From contig CM066325.1 of NCBI GenBank assembly GCA_033807775.1, positions 22,191,301 through 22,255,300 of the forward strand: a DNA stretch of 64,000 nt, given 5' to 3'. Position numbers and translations under genes: made by a program. Positions within the stretch are counted from its first letter, which is position 1. Each line of letters opens with the position of its first letter. The notes beneath the pieces are model-generated. The model did no database searches. It saw only the letters and a program-made list of their open reading frames with translations, and was not told the DNA's origin. Positions 43,786 through 55,839 of the stretch are shown in pieces. The DNA comes from Saussurea involucrata. Taxonomy: Eukaryota > Streptophyta > Magnoliopsida > Asterales > Asteraceae.

Positions 43786-45340
43786 TGCTTCTGCTAGGCA
43801 GAAGGCTTCTGCTAAAACTTCCAAGGATCCTTTAAAGAAGGTAAACACTTCTAAACAAGGTGAGGATAGATATAACTATGAGGAATTGATGGAAACCATA
43901 GGGAATATCAACTTGGATGTTATGGCACAAAAGAAAGAGATTGAGCAACTTAAGACTGTGGTCACCTACCAACAGTCTCAAATTGAGAAGCTCAAAAAGA
44001 TGGTCACCAAGTTGCTGAACAGAAAGAAAAAGGCAAGATTTGTGCTGAGAAGAAGAACTTCAACTGATGATGCTCCCAAAAAGGGGGAGTCAGAGTCAGA
44101 AGCAGAACTGAAAATGAAGGGTCCACAAATTGAGGGGGAGACTGTTCACATGGAGACTGAGATGGAAATGGATTATGCACAGTTTAAGGGGGAGTCCAGT
44201 GCACAGAATAAGGGGGAGACAGAAAAGGTGGAGGAGATGATTAAAGAAGCAGAAACTTCAAGAGCAGCAGAAACCACAGCAGCAGAAACTGTTAATGCTG
44301 CTGAGTTTGAAAAAGCAGCAGAAACAGTTAATGCTGCTGAAGACCTTACAGAGAAAGAACCTGAAATTGAAGTAGCAGCAGAAACTGTTAATGCTGCTGA
44401 CTCTAAGCAAGCAGCAGAAACAGTTAATGCTGCTCAATCTACAAAGAAAGCAGAAACAGTAACAGAGAAGCTTACAGTAGAAGAAGTGGAGGTTGCAGAG
44501 GCTTTAATCAAAGCCAAACATGATACACCTCCAAACGCCAAGAAACAGGAAGAACCTAAGGATGCAAAGATGGTTTTCAGCAGAAAGAGAACAAAGTCTG
44601 TGGCCACTAAAAAGAAGTGTGTAAAGAAGCAAAAGGCAGAACCTGTTGAGAAACCAGTGGTAGAAGAGAAAGAAAAGGAAGAAGTTGCCAAGGATGAAGG
44701 ACAAGGAGAAAGCAAGACAGGTCAATCCAGTAAGGCACAATCACTTAGCAATGAACAGTGTGACTTGTACATCACTATGGTTGATGCTGAACCAATAAAA
44801 GTGACTCCATTAGACTCAAAGCCTCCTGAAATCAGTCACTGGGATACATTGATAGATGAAAGAAAGGAGTATATCAGACTCAAGAGAGCTGATGGGCAGT
44901 TTGAAGTCTACAGAACATGGGGACAAGTCATAAGAAAATGCTCAAGATCTGACCTGGAAGAGATGTTCAAAGTAGGCATGCAGATCTATGGCAACATGTT
45001 GACAGAAAGAGGTATGTCTATCACAAAGATGGTGTTAGAATACCTATGCCTAATGTTCAGACCAGAAGTAGTTCAGCACATAACAGCAAGACCTTTTCAA
45101 GCAGTAACCCACTGGATGCTCTATGAAAATTGTGGAGTGTATGTTATATCAATTGACAACACATATCAGGAGTATTATCTGGTGGATGAAATATACAATC
45201 ACAGCATGAAAAGACTGAAAGGGATGCTACATGTAAAGTTGGTCTGCAACAAAGACTCTGCTATGGGAAGATTCTTGGTAAGGAGGATTGCAAATCAGAG
45301 TCTAGGTTTAAGTCCTAATCTGTGTGTACATGATGACTAA
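43786..45340 (+). pseudogene. element B extra ORF, C-terminal part (frameshifted)
   Basis: Continues the extra ORF in a second frame. A coiled-coil stretch (about 43890-44030) with repeated Lys and Leu is followed by a Glu/Ala-rich region with AETVNAAE repeats (44280-44440), again encoded by GTTAATGCTGCT motifs. Then comes a basic patch, and a C-terminal folded domain (about 44760-45340) with SHWDTLI, EVYRTWGQVIRKCSRSDLEE and HWMLYENCGVYVI. It ends just before the polypurine tract. Without frameshifting only the N-terminal part would be made. Confidence 0.75.
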
Positions 45341-45402
45341 GTTTTGGAAGCATCATCTGAAGAACTTGACTTCTTTTCCTAAAAGTCAAGTTAGGGGGAG
45401 AT

Positions 45403-46116
45403 TGTTGGGAACTGAAGATATGCCAAGTATGGTTAGTACTGCTAAGTCTACATTACTACTGCCAGTTCTTCATTACTACTGCTGGGCAAGATTACTACTT
45501 CTAGACGAAGTTAGTGCTGCTAGACCAAATTACTACTGCTAGACATGGTTAGTACTGCTGAGCTGAGTTACTACTGCTTGAAGACTGTGAAGGTTAATAC
45601 TGCTGAAGGTCGTTAATGCTGCTGAGCCAAATCATCATTAATGCTGCTGAGCCAAATCATTGTTAATACTGCTGACTTGATAAGTTTGGTATGCGATACT
45701 TCTGGAGACAATGAAGGAATTGATCAAGATATGTTTAACGAAGATTCAGAAGATCAATTCACTTTTGATAGTTATCTTGTAATTACTTTTGTATAAATAG
45801 TATTGATAGATAGCTATTAGAATATACGAAAATATACGATAGAAGATAGATAGTATACAGAATTCTATATTGATTCAAGAGTGAATTAACCTCAAGGTGT
45901 AAGAACCCTATTTCTAGAGAAGTAGAAATCGTCTTGTTGAGCCTGTTCAACAAGATTGAGGTTTGGTGTAAAGCTTGTGAGTAATACTGTTTGATATATA
46001 TACAGTGTATTGAATTTCTATTGATTGTTCTTTAATTGATTTAGAGTTCTATTCCGCAAGATTCTCTAAATTCTGTTTCTAAGAAGTTTAATTCTTGTTA
46101 AGAATCGATCCTGACA
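45403..46116 (+). repeat. element B 3' LTR
   Basis: 714 bp, preceded by the purine tract TTAGGGGGAGAT. One difference from the 5' LTR by eye (cttctagac against ctgctagac). Confidence 0.93.
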
Positions 46117-46409
46117 AGTGTGAAGGGTTTTGGTTTTTTCTTTCTCCTCACGCCACCAACACCACCAATAAACAAAAAAAAAGAAAAGGGTTTTGGTTAT
46201 TAGATGCATGGGCCGAACCTATGAAGGGTTTTTGGGCCTTTGACACAAATAGCCCCTCCACTTACAACTCTCTCGCAACTAACCAAAAATTCCGACACTT
46301 TAACGATTTGACCCAACTCGACTAACCCCGTTAATGGAAACCACAATAAATCAAACTTGAAAGAAAATAATTAATGCAAGAAATTACATACCGGGACACG
46401 GGCTTTACA
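46117..46409 (-). repeat. remainder of LARD left LTR
   Basis: Matches 57115-57393 of the right LTR from 'ctttctcctcacgcc' onward. The first about 17 bp (agtgtgaagggttttgg) have no match at this place in the other LTR and may be filler. About 1.2 kb present in the right LTR (55901-57110) is missing here. Confidence 0.8.
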
Positions 46410-49400
46410 ACTCTCCCCCACTTGGATTAGACTTCGTCCCCGAAGTCTACGTCCGCAAACAGCTCCTAATAACTCTCCGGCATTTGATGATATCCCAAAC
46501 TCAATCCACTTTCAAGCTTTAACCATTCTAAAGCTGCTCACAGTATACCCTACAGGATACTCGACTACGATCATTCCTACCCTTAACTGTCGATTAACTT
46601 CCACGAATTCTAATAGACTCCAAAGATTTTCAATAACTTATATTAACAAAACATCGACCCCTGCCAAACATCGATCAAACCGATTACAATAACAAACATC
46701 GGCCACCCGCCGAACATCGGTCCAACCGATTACAATAACAAACATCGGCCACCCGCCGAACATCGGTCCAACCGATTACAATAACAAACATCGGCCACAC
46801 GCCGAACATCGGTCCAACCGATTACAATAAATCACATAAGCGTGGTATTATCCTAGACACTAACACAACTAGATACCCCCCACAATCAAGTCAACTAACA
46901 CACACGTAGGTCATTCCCTTAACCGATACTACCCGGCCTACATTACCAACACGCGTGGAATACCCAACCTCCCACCGTCGACGTATCCCCCACACTCGCT
47001 CTACAAAGCTAATTTATCTGAACCGAGGATACACCCTGACGCCTACCTCTCAGGTAACGCCTCAGGGCCCCTCACATCGGAATTACCTCTCAGGTAAGTG
47101 CCCACAACTATATCCTCCTAGCACTTACTGGAAAGTCTAGGTTAAAACACATGAATACCAGGGTCCCATCCCGAGACACCCAACCGACCATTACCAACGA
47201 CTGACTATCGTGTCTAAGGATCCAAAGCAAACAGCCTACCAACAACATGCCTATTCCGGATTGACTCACTCACCCAAACATGTAAACACTCAACGTGCAA
47301 AGAATGCCAAACGGTGCGACAAAAACAACTCATCAACTAGACTCCACATCGAGCCATTAAAACCGGGCAATTGGCCCATGACTAACTCCAAGTCAAAACC
47401 GAGCAAAATGCTCCACGCTTGCTAGACCCATCGGTCGGAAAATGCGTTTAAACAAAGTTTAAGCAAGCAATACTCTGAAGTCAACCTTAGTCTCAGACTC
47501 AACACGGGTTAAACAAAAGAGTTTTCCAAAAGGACTCATACCCTGAAAATTCTCGAAATGACACATGACACTTAAAAGCACATTTCCCCAAATGGTTTAC
47601 AAAATCATTTACAAAATATTTTCAACATCAGGATTTTCATCTCAAAAAGATCGTAAGCAATAAAACTACTATTACCAGATCGATAGTTACGCAAAACTGG
47701 ACACGCTCGTCCCACATAGGAAAAATCACGTTGAAAATCGTTCCATTGCAGTTCGGTTTACTCACACAAAAGCAAAGCGTAAGAAATAAAAATGAACTGC
47801 CTCGATTCCAGTATGGATTGACTCATGACGTGCATTTAAAGTAACCGCTTGACCTTAAACAGGGTCCGACAAAGGTGTGCACATAATTCAAAATAAGTTT
47901 CACGACGTTTGATTCAAAAATTCCTCTTTTTAATCATAAATGACGTGGCACAGGGTTCGCCACAAATTTTTCGCGCGTCAGCTAGTCACACAAAACGATG
48001 ACACGGTTTACAAATATATTTTTGTTAAAACACAATTGTCTCGTGTAAGTTGCAAACTTGAAGACAGAAACCAGTCCGCTTCTAATAATTGGAAATATCG
48101 ACTAAAAACCTCGTAAAATCTCAAACTGGGGGCAGGCATGCAAGCTTGTAACACTTCCTCAAGTTTCGTACTTGGGGCATATAATGTCAAAACATTATAG
48201 TTTAAAAAATGTATTTATCGAAAATGCTCAAAATACTCGTTTCCTCCAAAGCAAAAGTTTTTAATTTCCCAAAAAAAATGAACGGTAATTCTAAATTAAC
48301 CGAATGTCAAAAATCTACGCATTTATATTTCCAAAATATAACACATTGTAATCGTATGCATGATGTTTACAACATTAAAACACTCCTTGGATCAAATGGT
48401 CTTTCATTTCGACAAAAAGGAACTAAAGCATTTTCTTGCACGACTCGTTCATAAAAATGCCGAGAACAAAGGTTACCCCAGTATGCATACCCCTAAGTCG
48501 ATAAATCGCATTTTCATGAAAATGTCAATAAAACCTTTAGCTGACTAAAAAGCGCACTAAACAACTCCTTATGAAATGTTACCAAATTCCTCCATGCATC
48601 ACTTATGTCACGCATGAATCAATCCACACACTGAACTATTTGCAAAATAAACACTTAGTAACACAAACTCTCGAACGAAAAGTTAAGCGACACTAGAATT
48701 CCAAACTCATTTTAGACAAATCACTAAAATAGCCTTTAAACAGACATCGTGGAATGTAACTTTCCGTCTCAACTCTAACACATGTGGAGGAGTTCCAATG
48801 TTAGAGTCTCAAGCCGTAGTCACTTACCCAACATCTTAACCACCACAAAACACAGATATTATCGTACCCGAAAGAACCGTTGGAAAATAATCAAATGAAA
48901 CAATCTTTTACAAAGTTTTCAACTCCCGTGATAAAACGGTTTCAAGCATTTTCAAACTATAATTCGAAATCTTGTGTGTGTGCTAAACATTTCCCAAAGT
49001 TTCAAAACACAATCCATATAAGGATTGGAAACACAAGGATTAGTTAATGCAATCCTATTTTCAAAATAAACTCTGTGCACGACTCAGTCGACATTCAACA
49101 TCTCGACTCATGCTCCTCTCTACCTTTCCAATCCACTATCGTCCTCCGGACATTTAAGCCTCTTGGGGCAAGATGGAAAATTACGTCAAATAATCCCTAC
49201 GATTTTTCCTCAAATCAAAGTCGGCTCTAAAAGCCTATGACTCTAGCACAATCTTCCATCTTGGCCCGAAATGATCTGCTTACAACAACTATCATCCTTA
49301 TCGTCACTTCAAGTGACTAATACTATAATCGTCTTCCTATTCCAATGACTGCTAGTTTAGAACCTTCGACACTACCCCAACGATCATCCCATCAAAGCAA

Positions 49401-50432
49401 GTCAAGTACACACATGTACCAGTGGATCTACTATATTTGTCTCTCCTCGTGACGGCTATTCAGGGTAGATAATACAACGCGTTATTAGCACATAACAACG
49501 CACACTAACAACACTCACGCCCAACTCCTTGGATTCCTCGTGACTTCCCCGACTCGAGCATTGATCTTGTGCTTCCGGTAGTAGGAGCTCTACTACTACC
49601 TTCCACACCTATCATCGCTCGCTCCGAGTCTCATCCCGAGGGTCCAAGTAGTTTCTCGCCGAAACTGTACACATAAAATAATTTATCCACACATGCCAGT
49701 TCAAGAACATATCCTAAACAGGCAACTCATACAACTACTGTATATATAAAACCATCGGTCTCCCCGATCAGACAGCCACAAATGTATACTTAATAAACCA
49801 TCGGTCACCCCGATCATACAACAACAATTACATATATAATTAACCATATGCCTGCACCAGCATATATATACATCCACCCTTCCTAGCTCTCTAGGAATTT
49901 CCTCTTATCCCATTACCCTTGCTACTACCGAATCCCTACTAATTATAACGGGTGACCTCGCGAATACCCGATTATATGCAGTGCGAAACAAATAGACAGT
50001 CGAATACAAGACTCTATCCTAGAACGGTTGGACTCAAACAAGAGCTGCGCAATAGAACTAAATCGAATATTCTAAGGCTATAAATCTCTTACTGCATACA
50101 ACCTAGAGGGCATCCACTTAGTAACCTATCATAATTAGCATAAATTCCTAATAGCAAGTAGTTCAACATACAGCATAGTGTCCACAACAGGCAATCTAGC
50201 ATGCATACTCTATGATCTAGAAAGCAATAAAACACTAAGTACTGTACCTTTTCCCTTGGCTCCGGCTGACTGTACACACTGCGCCATCGATCACCGTTTC
50301 TCAAACGGGTTTTCCTTTCTTTTATTTTCCAAAAAGATTTAATAAAGAATTTGAAAATTTCCCAGCCGCAACTTGAGACCAAACACACCGAAATGCGTTT
50401 GATTCACTCAAGCCGTGCTCTGATACCAAGTT
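46410..50432 (-). other. LARD non-coding interior
   Basis: Four kb between the purine tract and the PBS with no ORF longer than about 100 codons and no recognisable domain. It holds a 46 bp tandem array at its left end and two diverged 'ccatcggtc-ccccgatca' copies near 49752 and 49798. The PBS is next to 50433. Confidence 0.75.
46651..46830. repeat. 46 bp tandem array with CATCGGTCCAACCGAT
   Basis: About four copies; each has aacatcggccacccgccg followed by catcggtccaaccgatt, the latter containing an inverted ATCGGT/ACCGAT pair. It is non-coding. Confidence 0.88.
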
Positions 50433-50517
50433 GTAACGTCCCGAAAATTACAAGCAAATTTTAAATTTTAAATTAACAATTCATTGATAACAACTCATTA
50501 AATGATCCCAACGTTTC

Positions 50518-51711
50518 TGTTGGTGCAAGTGTACCACATCTCTATATATTTTATATATTTATTTTGATGATTACAAACACACCGCATTATTGTTTATCTA
50601 ACAATCCAATCCAAGTGTACAGTTCTTGAAGAACACGAAGATTTTATCTGAAGAGTTCAAGACGGAAGATTTACGTTGTCATTAGTGTTTATAATTTATA
50701 ATGATAAACACCCTAAAATAATATACCACTTGGATATTTCTAAAAACCCAATAAATAATTTATTTAAATAAAGTTTTTTTAGAAGATCTAGCAAGATTTT
50801 GCTTTTTCTGACGCAGGTATACCGCGAGGTTCAGCAGGTATACCGCGGCGGCTTGATGTTACCTCTGATTGATTGGTCGTACTTTTTTCTGACGCAGGTA
50901 TACCGCGGTGTTTAGCAGGTATACCGCGGGTACAGTTGGGCGGTATACCGCGATGTTTAGCCGGTATACCGCGGGTACAAGTTTACGTTTGTTTTGCAGG
51001 GTTGACTTTCTCTTCTGACAGTGTACTTTTTACTGCACGGTATACCGCGTGCATTTGGCGGTATACCGCGAATGCATGTATCCGTTGGAAGAGCTGCTAT
51101 ATAAATGCATGCGATGGTGGAGAAGAAAAAAAAGACAATACAGATACAACCAACACCATCACTGCTCATCTGATCTCTCTCATTTATAATATATATATTT
51201 TATAAAACCTTTTTTTTATAAAATATCCAAGTGTGATTATTATACAAGAGTGATTACCCATTGTGAGTTATACTCCTCTTGTAAGTATTTGAATAACGGG
51301 TGTGTGATCCTGTTTATCTCATAGCAGAGGCTTGAGAAACTATTACAAATTCCTTTGTATTTGGTTTGTGTTCTACCGTAAAGAATACATTTATTGGATC
51401 GTGTCGAGAAGTGTCTCGGCTGCTGGTTTATCACAGTTGGTGGTAAATCAGTAAATCTCCGTGTCAAGTATCTCTTACCTTTATCTCTTTATTTATTCCG
51501 CTGTGCTTTATTATATTTGTTTATATAAACTGCTTTGCATTTATATTTATTTATATAATCTCTGTGTATTTGTTTATATTTACACTCTTCTTTATTATTT
51601 GTATACTCTGATTTATTTTTACTGTTTCAGTACTGTATTTATTTATAAAAGAATTTTTGAAAGTAAAAGATTTTAAATACAACCTTACCCCCCCCCCTAG
51701 GTTGTCTAACA
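50518..51711 (+). repeat. element C 5' LTR with GGTATACCGCGG array
   Basis: 1,194 bp. Between about 50814 and 51070 eight or more copies of GGTATACCGCG lie in one orientation; GGTATACC is a perfect 8 bp palindrome and CCGCGG is another. The array is repeated in the 3' LTR (54055-54310) and I do not see it in the LTRs of A. A TATA-like stretch (ctatataaatgc) is at about 51098. Confidence 0.93.
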
Positions 51712-51777
51712 TTTGGTATCAGAGCGGGGCTTTCAAAAATCGTCTATTTTATTTTTTTTAAATTCTTTTTTTTTGTT

Positions 51778-52983
51778 ATGGCTCAACAAAATGCTTGGTT
51801 TTCTAAATCTCTACTTATTGATTTCGAAAATTTTGATCTTTGGGCAAATTCTTTTGAACGTTATGTTCGTGGGATAAATCAAAATATTTGGGATATTATT
51901 ATTAAAGGAAATTTCAAACCCACAAAATTTCAAAACAACAAAGTTGTTGAAAAACCTAGCTCGGAATGGTCCGACGAAGATAAGGATAATTGTTGTTTAA
52001 ATTATGAAGCCAAAAATTTTCTCTTTTCGGTTCTTACTAACGATGATATTGAGCGTGTTTATCTCTTTGAAACTGCTCGTGATATTTGGGAGATCTTTAA
52101 CATCACCTATGGTGGAAACTCAAAAGAAAAGAGAGACGAAACCCGAGATCAAAGAAATGAAGAAACGTGTCTCATCGTCGACTGCGAGAAAGAGGTATGT
52201 ACTTCATACTCAAGATATTCTAGTTGTAGTGATAACGATGATGATATTGATATGTTAAATGTCTCTTTTCAAAAATTGATTGTTCTCGTAAATAGTTATA
52301 AAAATGAGAATGCTAAATTAAAAGAAGAATTATTATTATGTCAAAATGAGTTGAATAATTGTAAACAAACCATTGCATGTGATAATAAAATCAAAAATGA
52401 GTTAAATGATAAAGTTATCATTTTAGAAAAGAAAGCATGCGAAAATATTGTTTGCAAATCTTGCATTGTCTTAAATGATAAAATTGCATGTTTAGAGAAA
52501 ATAACATGTGAAAAAGTTGTATGTGGTAAATGCAATATTCTTGAAGATGAAATTGCTTGTTTAAAAGCAAAATGTAAATCGCATGAGAAAGATAATTTAT
52601 TAGCAAATGCTTTTCAAAATAGCAATGATAAAGTGCTTAAAATGCTAAATATGCCTAATCGTATAAATTGTCGTAAAGGCATTGGTTCCGATACATGTGT
52701 TGATAAATGTTCGTGTAAACCCATTAAAAGATTTTTTGCATCTCCTAAAGTTGATACGAGAAAACCTCCATATATGTCAAAAATAAAAAATGTGAATTAT
52801 GGAAGGAAACCGTATGCTCGTATGTATAATGGTAATTTTTCTAGACCTAAAAATAATGCGAATATAAATGCTTCATTTTATGTGTATGATAAATACAATC
52901 GCAAAATTAAAATGGTTAGAAAATGGATTCCGAAAGGAATGTTTAATGTTGATAATCCGGGTGGAATGCGTTTATGGTTTTAA
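51778..52983 (+). CDS. element C truncated Gag, 401 aa
   Basis: Starts MAQQNAWFSK like the A gag. Residues 1-117 match the N-terminal gag domain of A. Near residue 118-130 (GGNSKEKRDETRDQR) the sequence jumps to the region after the zinc knuckle of A, so the CCHC motif and part of the gag domain are deleted. The rest has a coiled coil, Cys-rich blocks (CKSCIVLND, CGKCNILED) and the conserved C-terminus ending in NPGGMRLWF. The reading frame is open across the deletion, which is notable if the product still has a role in packaging. Confidence 0.85.
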   Translation: MAQQNAWFSKSLLIDFENFDLWANSFERYVRGINQNIWDIIIKGNFKPTKFQNNKVVEKPSSEWSDEDKDNCCLNYEAKNFLFSVLTNDDIERVYLFETARDIWEIFNITYGGNSKEKRDETRDQRNEETCLIVDCEKEVCTSYSRYSSCSDNDDDIDMLNVSFQKLIVLVNSYKNENAKLKEELLLCQNELNNCKQTIACDNKIKNELNDKVIILEKKACENIVCKSCIVLNDKIACLEKITCEKVVCGKCNILEDEIACLKAKCKSHEKDNLLANAFQNSNDKVLKMLNMPNRINCRKGIGSDTCVDKCSCKPIKRFFASPKVDTRKPPYMSKIKNVNYGRKPYARMYNGNFSRPKNNANINASFYVYDKYNRKIKMVRKWIPKGMFNVDNPGGMRLWF

Positions 52984-53121
52984 ACCATTTATATGGCTTT
53001 GTATGTTTGTCGTGTTTGTTTTATGTCGACAACATATTTTTTGCAGTTTATGTTTTTATACTAACTGTTAAAAGGACCCATAAGAAAAGGGTACCACGAA
53101 ATATTTTCTTTGCCTTTTGTA

Positions 53122-53410
53122 GGTGTTTCCTGACGAGGATATAATACGTGTTTCCTGACGAGGATATAATACGTGTTTCCTGGCGAGGTTATAATACGTG
53201 GTTACCTGCCGAGGTTATAATACGTGGTTACCTGCCGAGGTTATAATACGTGGTTACCTGCCGAGGTTATAATACGTGGTTACCTGCCGAGGTTATAATA
53301 CGTGGTTACCTGCCGAGGTTATAATACGTGGTTACCTGCCGAGGTTATAATACGTGGTTACCTGCCGAGGTTATAATACGTGGTTACCTGACGAGGTCAT
53401 AATACGTGGT
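53122..53410 (+). repeat. about 26 bp tandem array in the 3' region of element C
   Basis: About eleven copies built of ttacctgccgaggttataat followed by acgtgg; the first three copies are slightly shorter variants (tttcctgacgaggatataat). It starts about 140 bp after the gag stop, where pol would begin. Confidence 0.93.
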
Positions 53411-53559
53411 GATTTTTTTATCACATAAAATTAACCGAAAATCGAAGCCTTAAGATCCTTTTTGGTGCAAGTGTTTCTTTTTGGTTATTTTGTTTCATGT
53501 CATTTATTATGCTTATTTTATCCCTCAAATTTTATAAAATCAAATTGATATCGTTATTA

Positions 53560-53756
53560 ATTTGAGGGGGAGCGTTTTAGCTCTTTTACCCATGAGTTTA
53601 TGCTCTCTCAAATATATGCATATTTTGAGGGGGAGCATCTCTCGAGGGGAAGCATACCGTCTTTCTTGACCCTTTTTTGTTTCGACAAACGGGGGAGAGA
53701 AACCGCATATGCTCATGCTTAGCGGTTGTGTTTGTCATCATCAAAAAGGGGGAGAT
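53560..53756 (+). promoter_or_regulatory. cluster of polypurine tracts, element C
   Basis: Several purine runs (gagggggagcg, gagggggagca, gaggggaagca, cgggggagaga, aaaaagggggagat), the last abutting the 3' LTR at 53757. This matches the multiple tracts of element A in mirror orientation. Confidence 0.85.
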
Positions 53757-54951
53757 TGTTGGTGCAAGTGTACCACATCTCTATATATTTTATATATTTA
53801 TTTTGATGATTACAAACACACCGCATTATTGTTTATCTAACAATCCAATCCAAGTGTACAGTTCTTGAAGAACACGAAGATTTTATCTGAAGAGTTCAAG
53901 ACGGAAGATTTACGTTGTCATTAGTGTTTATAATTTATAATGATAAACACCCTAAAATAATATACCACTTGGATATTTCTAAAAACCCAATAAATAATTT
54001 ATTTAAATAAAGTTTTTTTTAGAAGATCTAGCAAGATTTTGCTTTTTCTGACGCAGGTATACCGCGAGGTTCAGCAGGTATACCGCGGCGGCTTGATGTT
54101 ACCTCTGATTGATTGGTCGTACTTTTTTCTGACGCAGGTATACCGCGGTGTTTAGCAGGTATACCGCGGGTACAGTTGGGCGGTATACCGCGATGTTTAG
54201 CCGGTATACCGCGGGTACAAGTTTACGTTTGTTTTGCAGGGTTGACTTTCTCTTCTGACAGTGTACTTTTTACTGCACGGTATACCGCGTGCATTTGGCG
54301 GTATACCGCGAATGCATGTATCCGTTGGAAGAGCTGCTATATAAATGCATGCGATGGTGGAGAAGAAAAAAAAGACAATACAGATACAACCAACACCATC
54401 ACTGCTCATCTGATCTCTCTCATTTATAATATATATATTTTATAAAACCTTTTTTTTATAAAATATCCAAGTGTGATTATTATACAAGAGTGATTACCCA
54501 TTGTGAGTTATACTCCTCTTGTAAGTATTTGAATAACGGGTGTGTGATCCTGTTTATCTCATAGCAGAGGCTTGAGAAACTATTACAAATTCCTTTGTAT
54601 TTGGTTTGTGTTCTACCGTAAAGAATACATTTATTGGATCGTGTCGAGAAGTGTCTCGGCTGCTGGTTTATCACAGTTGGTGGTAAATCAGTAAATCTCC
54701 GTGTCAAGTATCTCTTACCTTTATCTCTTTATTTATTCCGCTGTGCTTTATTATATTTGTTTATATAAACTGCTTTGCATTTATATTTATTTATATAATC
54801 TCTGTGTATTTGTTTATATTTACACTCTTCTTTATTATTTGTATACTCTGATTTATTTTTACTGTTTCAGTACTGTATTTATTTATAAAAGAATTTTTGA
54901 AAGTAAAATATTTTAAATACAACCTTACCCCCCCCCCTAGGTTGTCTAACA
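53757..54951 (+). repeat. element C 3' LTR
   Basis: 1,195 bp; differs from the 5' LTR by one extra T in a T-run and one base near the end (aaaata against aaaaga). Confidence 0.93.
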
Positions 54952-55239
54952 GTTTCGTTTGCAAACACATAATTAATATCTTTATAAAATAAAACCAGCG
55001 GAATAAACGTTTAATTATCAAAATCATAAAGCGACCAGCTCTCCCCGCGCGCCAGTGTGTACTCGTCACGCCTTGAAGCCGCTCGGACCTGAAACCACAG
55101 TTTATTGGGAAAGGGTAAGCACGAAGCTTAGTGAATTCCAACACATGCGCAGATAGGAATTATATACACATCACCCCTATCCGCACATAAGCAACAACAT
55201 CACAGTTACATAAAACGAGTAAACGCCTACAAGTAATTA

Positions 55240-55839
55240 TGTATCCAACACCTCAGTACCATCGAGGCCTCGGTCCCACCGAATTGTAATGTATCCAACA
55301 CCTCAGTACCATCGAGGCCTCGGTCCCACCGAATTGTAATGTATCCAACACCTCAGTACCATCGAGGCCTCGGTCCCACCGAATTGTAATGTAACCAACA
55401 CCTCAGTACCATCGAGGCCTCGGTCCCACCGAATTGTAATGTATCCAACACCTCAGTACCATCGAGGACTCGGTCCCACCGAATTGTAATGTATCCAACA
55501 CCTCAGTACCATCGAGGCCTCGGTCCCACCGAATTGTAATGTATCCAACACCTCAGTACCATCGAGGCCTCGGTCCCACCGAATTGTAATGTAACCAACA
55601 CCTCAGTACCATCGAGGCCTCGGTCCCACCGAATTGTAATGTATCCAACACCTCAGTACCATCGAGGCCTCGGTCCCACCGAATTGTAATGTAACCAACA
55701 CCTCAGTACCCTCGAGGCCTCGGTCCCACCGAATTATAATGTAACCAACACCTCAGTACCATCGAGGCCTCGGTCCCACCGAATTATAATGTAACCAACA
55801 CCTCAGTACCATCGAGGCCTCGGTCCCACCGAATTATAA
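55240..55839. repeat. 50 bp tandem array in LARD right LTR, twelve copies
   Basis: Same unit as at 37981-38380, with the CGAGGCCTCG palindrome in most copies (one copy has cgaggactcg). The run of unit variants at the right end matches the left LTR, so the extra four copies lie in the left or middle part. Confidence 0.95.

Larger units (their letters stand above)
38443..46116 (+). mobile_element. element B: pol-less Sirevirus-like element with gag and extra ORF
   Basis: 7.7 kb on the + strand, LTRs 38443-39156 and 45403-46116, both 714 bp and by eye differing at one base. The PBS is at 39159-39170 and the purine tract at 45392-45402. Order: gag, a short protease remnant, motif array, extra ORF in two frames. 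Integrase and RT are absent. The flanks AGTTC and AGTGT do not match, and about 1.2 kb of the host LTR is missing on the right side, so the insertion site was rearranged. It must rely on enzymes from other elements. Confidence 0.9.
50518..54951 (+). mobile_element. element C: gag-only deletion derivative of the A family
   Basis: 4.4 kb on the + strand with LTRs 50518-51711 and 53757-54951, which by eye differ at two positions, and a perfect target duplication GTTTC (50513-50517, 54952-54956). The PBS (51714-51725) and several purine tracts (53560-53756) are intact. Only a truncated gag remains; protease, integrase and RT are missing. LTR ends match element A. Near-identical LTRs mean very recent movement, probably in trans. 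Confidence 0.93.

Noticed and set aside
50873..51205. 110-codon ORF in the LTR of C (also at 54113-54445)
   Set aside because: It is made of the GGTATACCGCG array read as RYTA or GIPR-type repeats and is inside an LTR; no domain.
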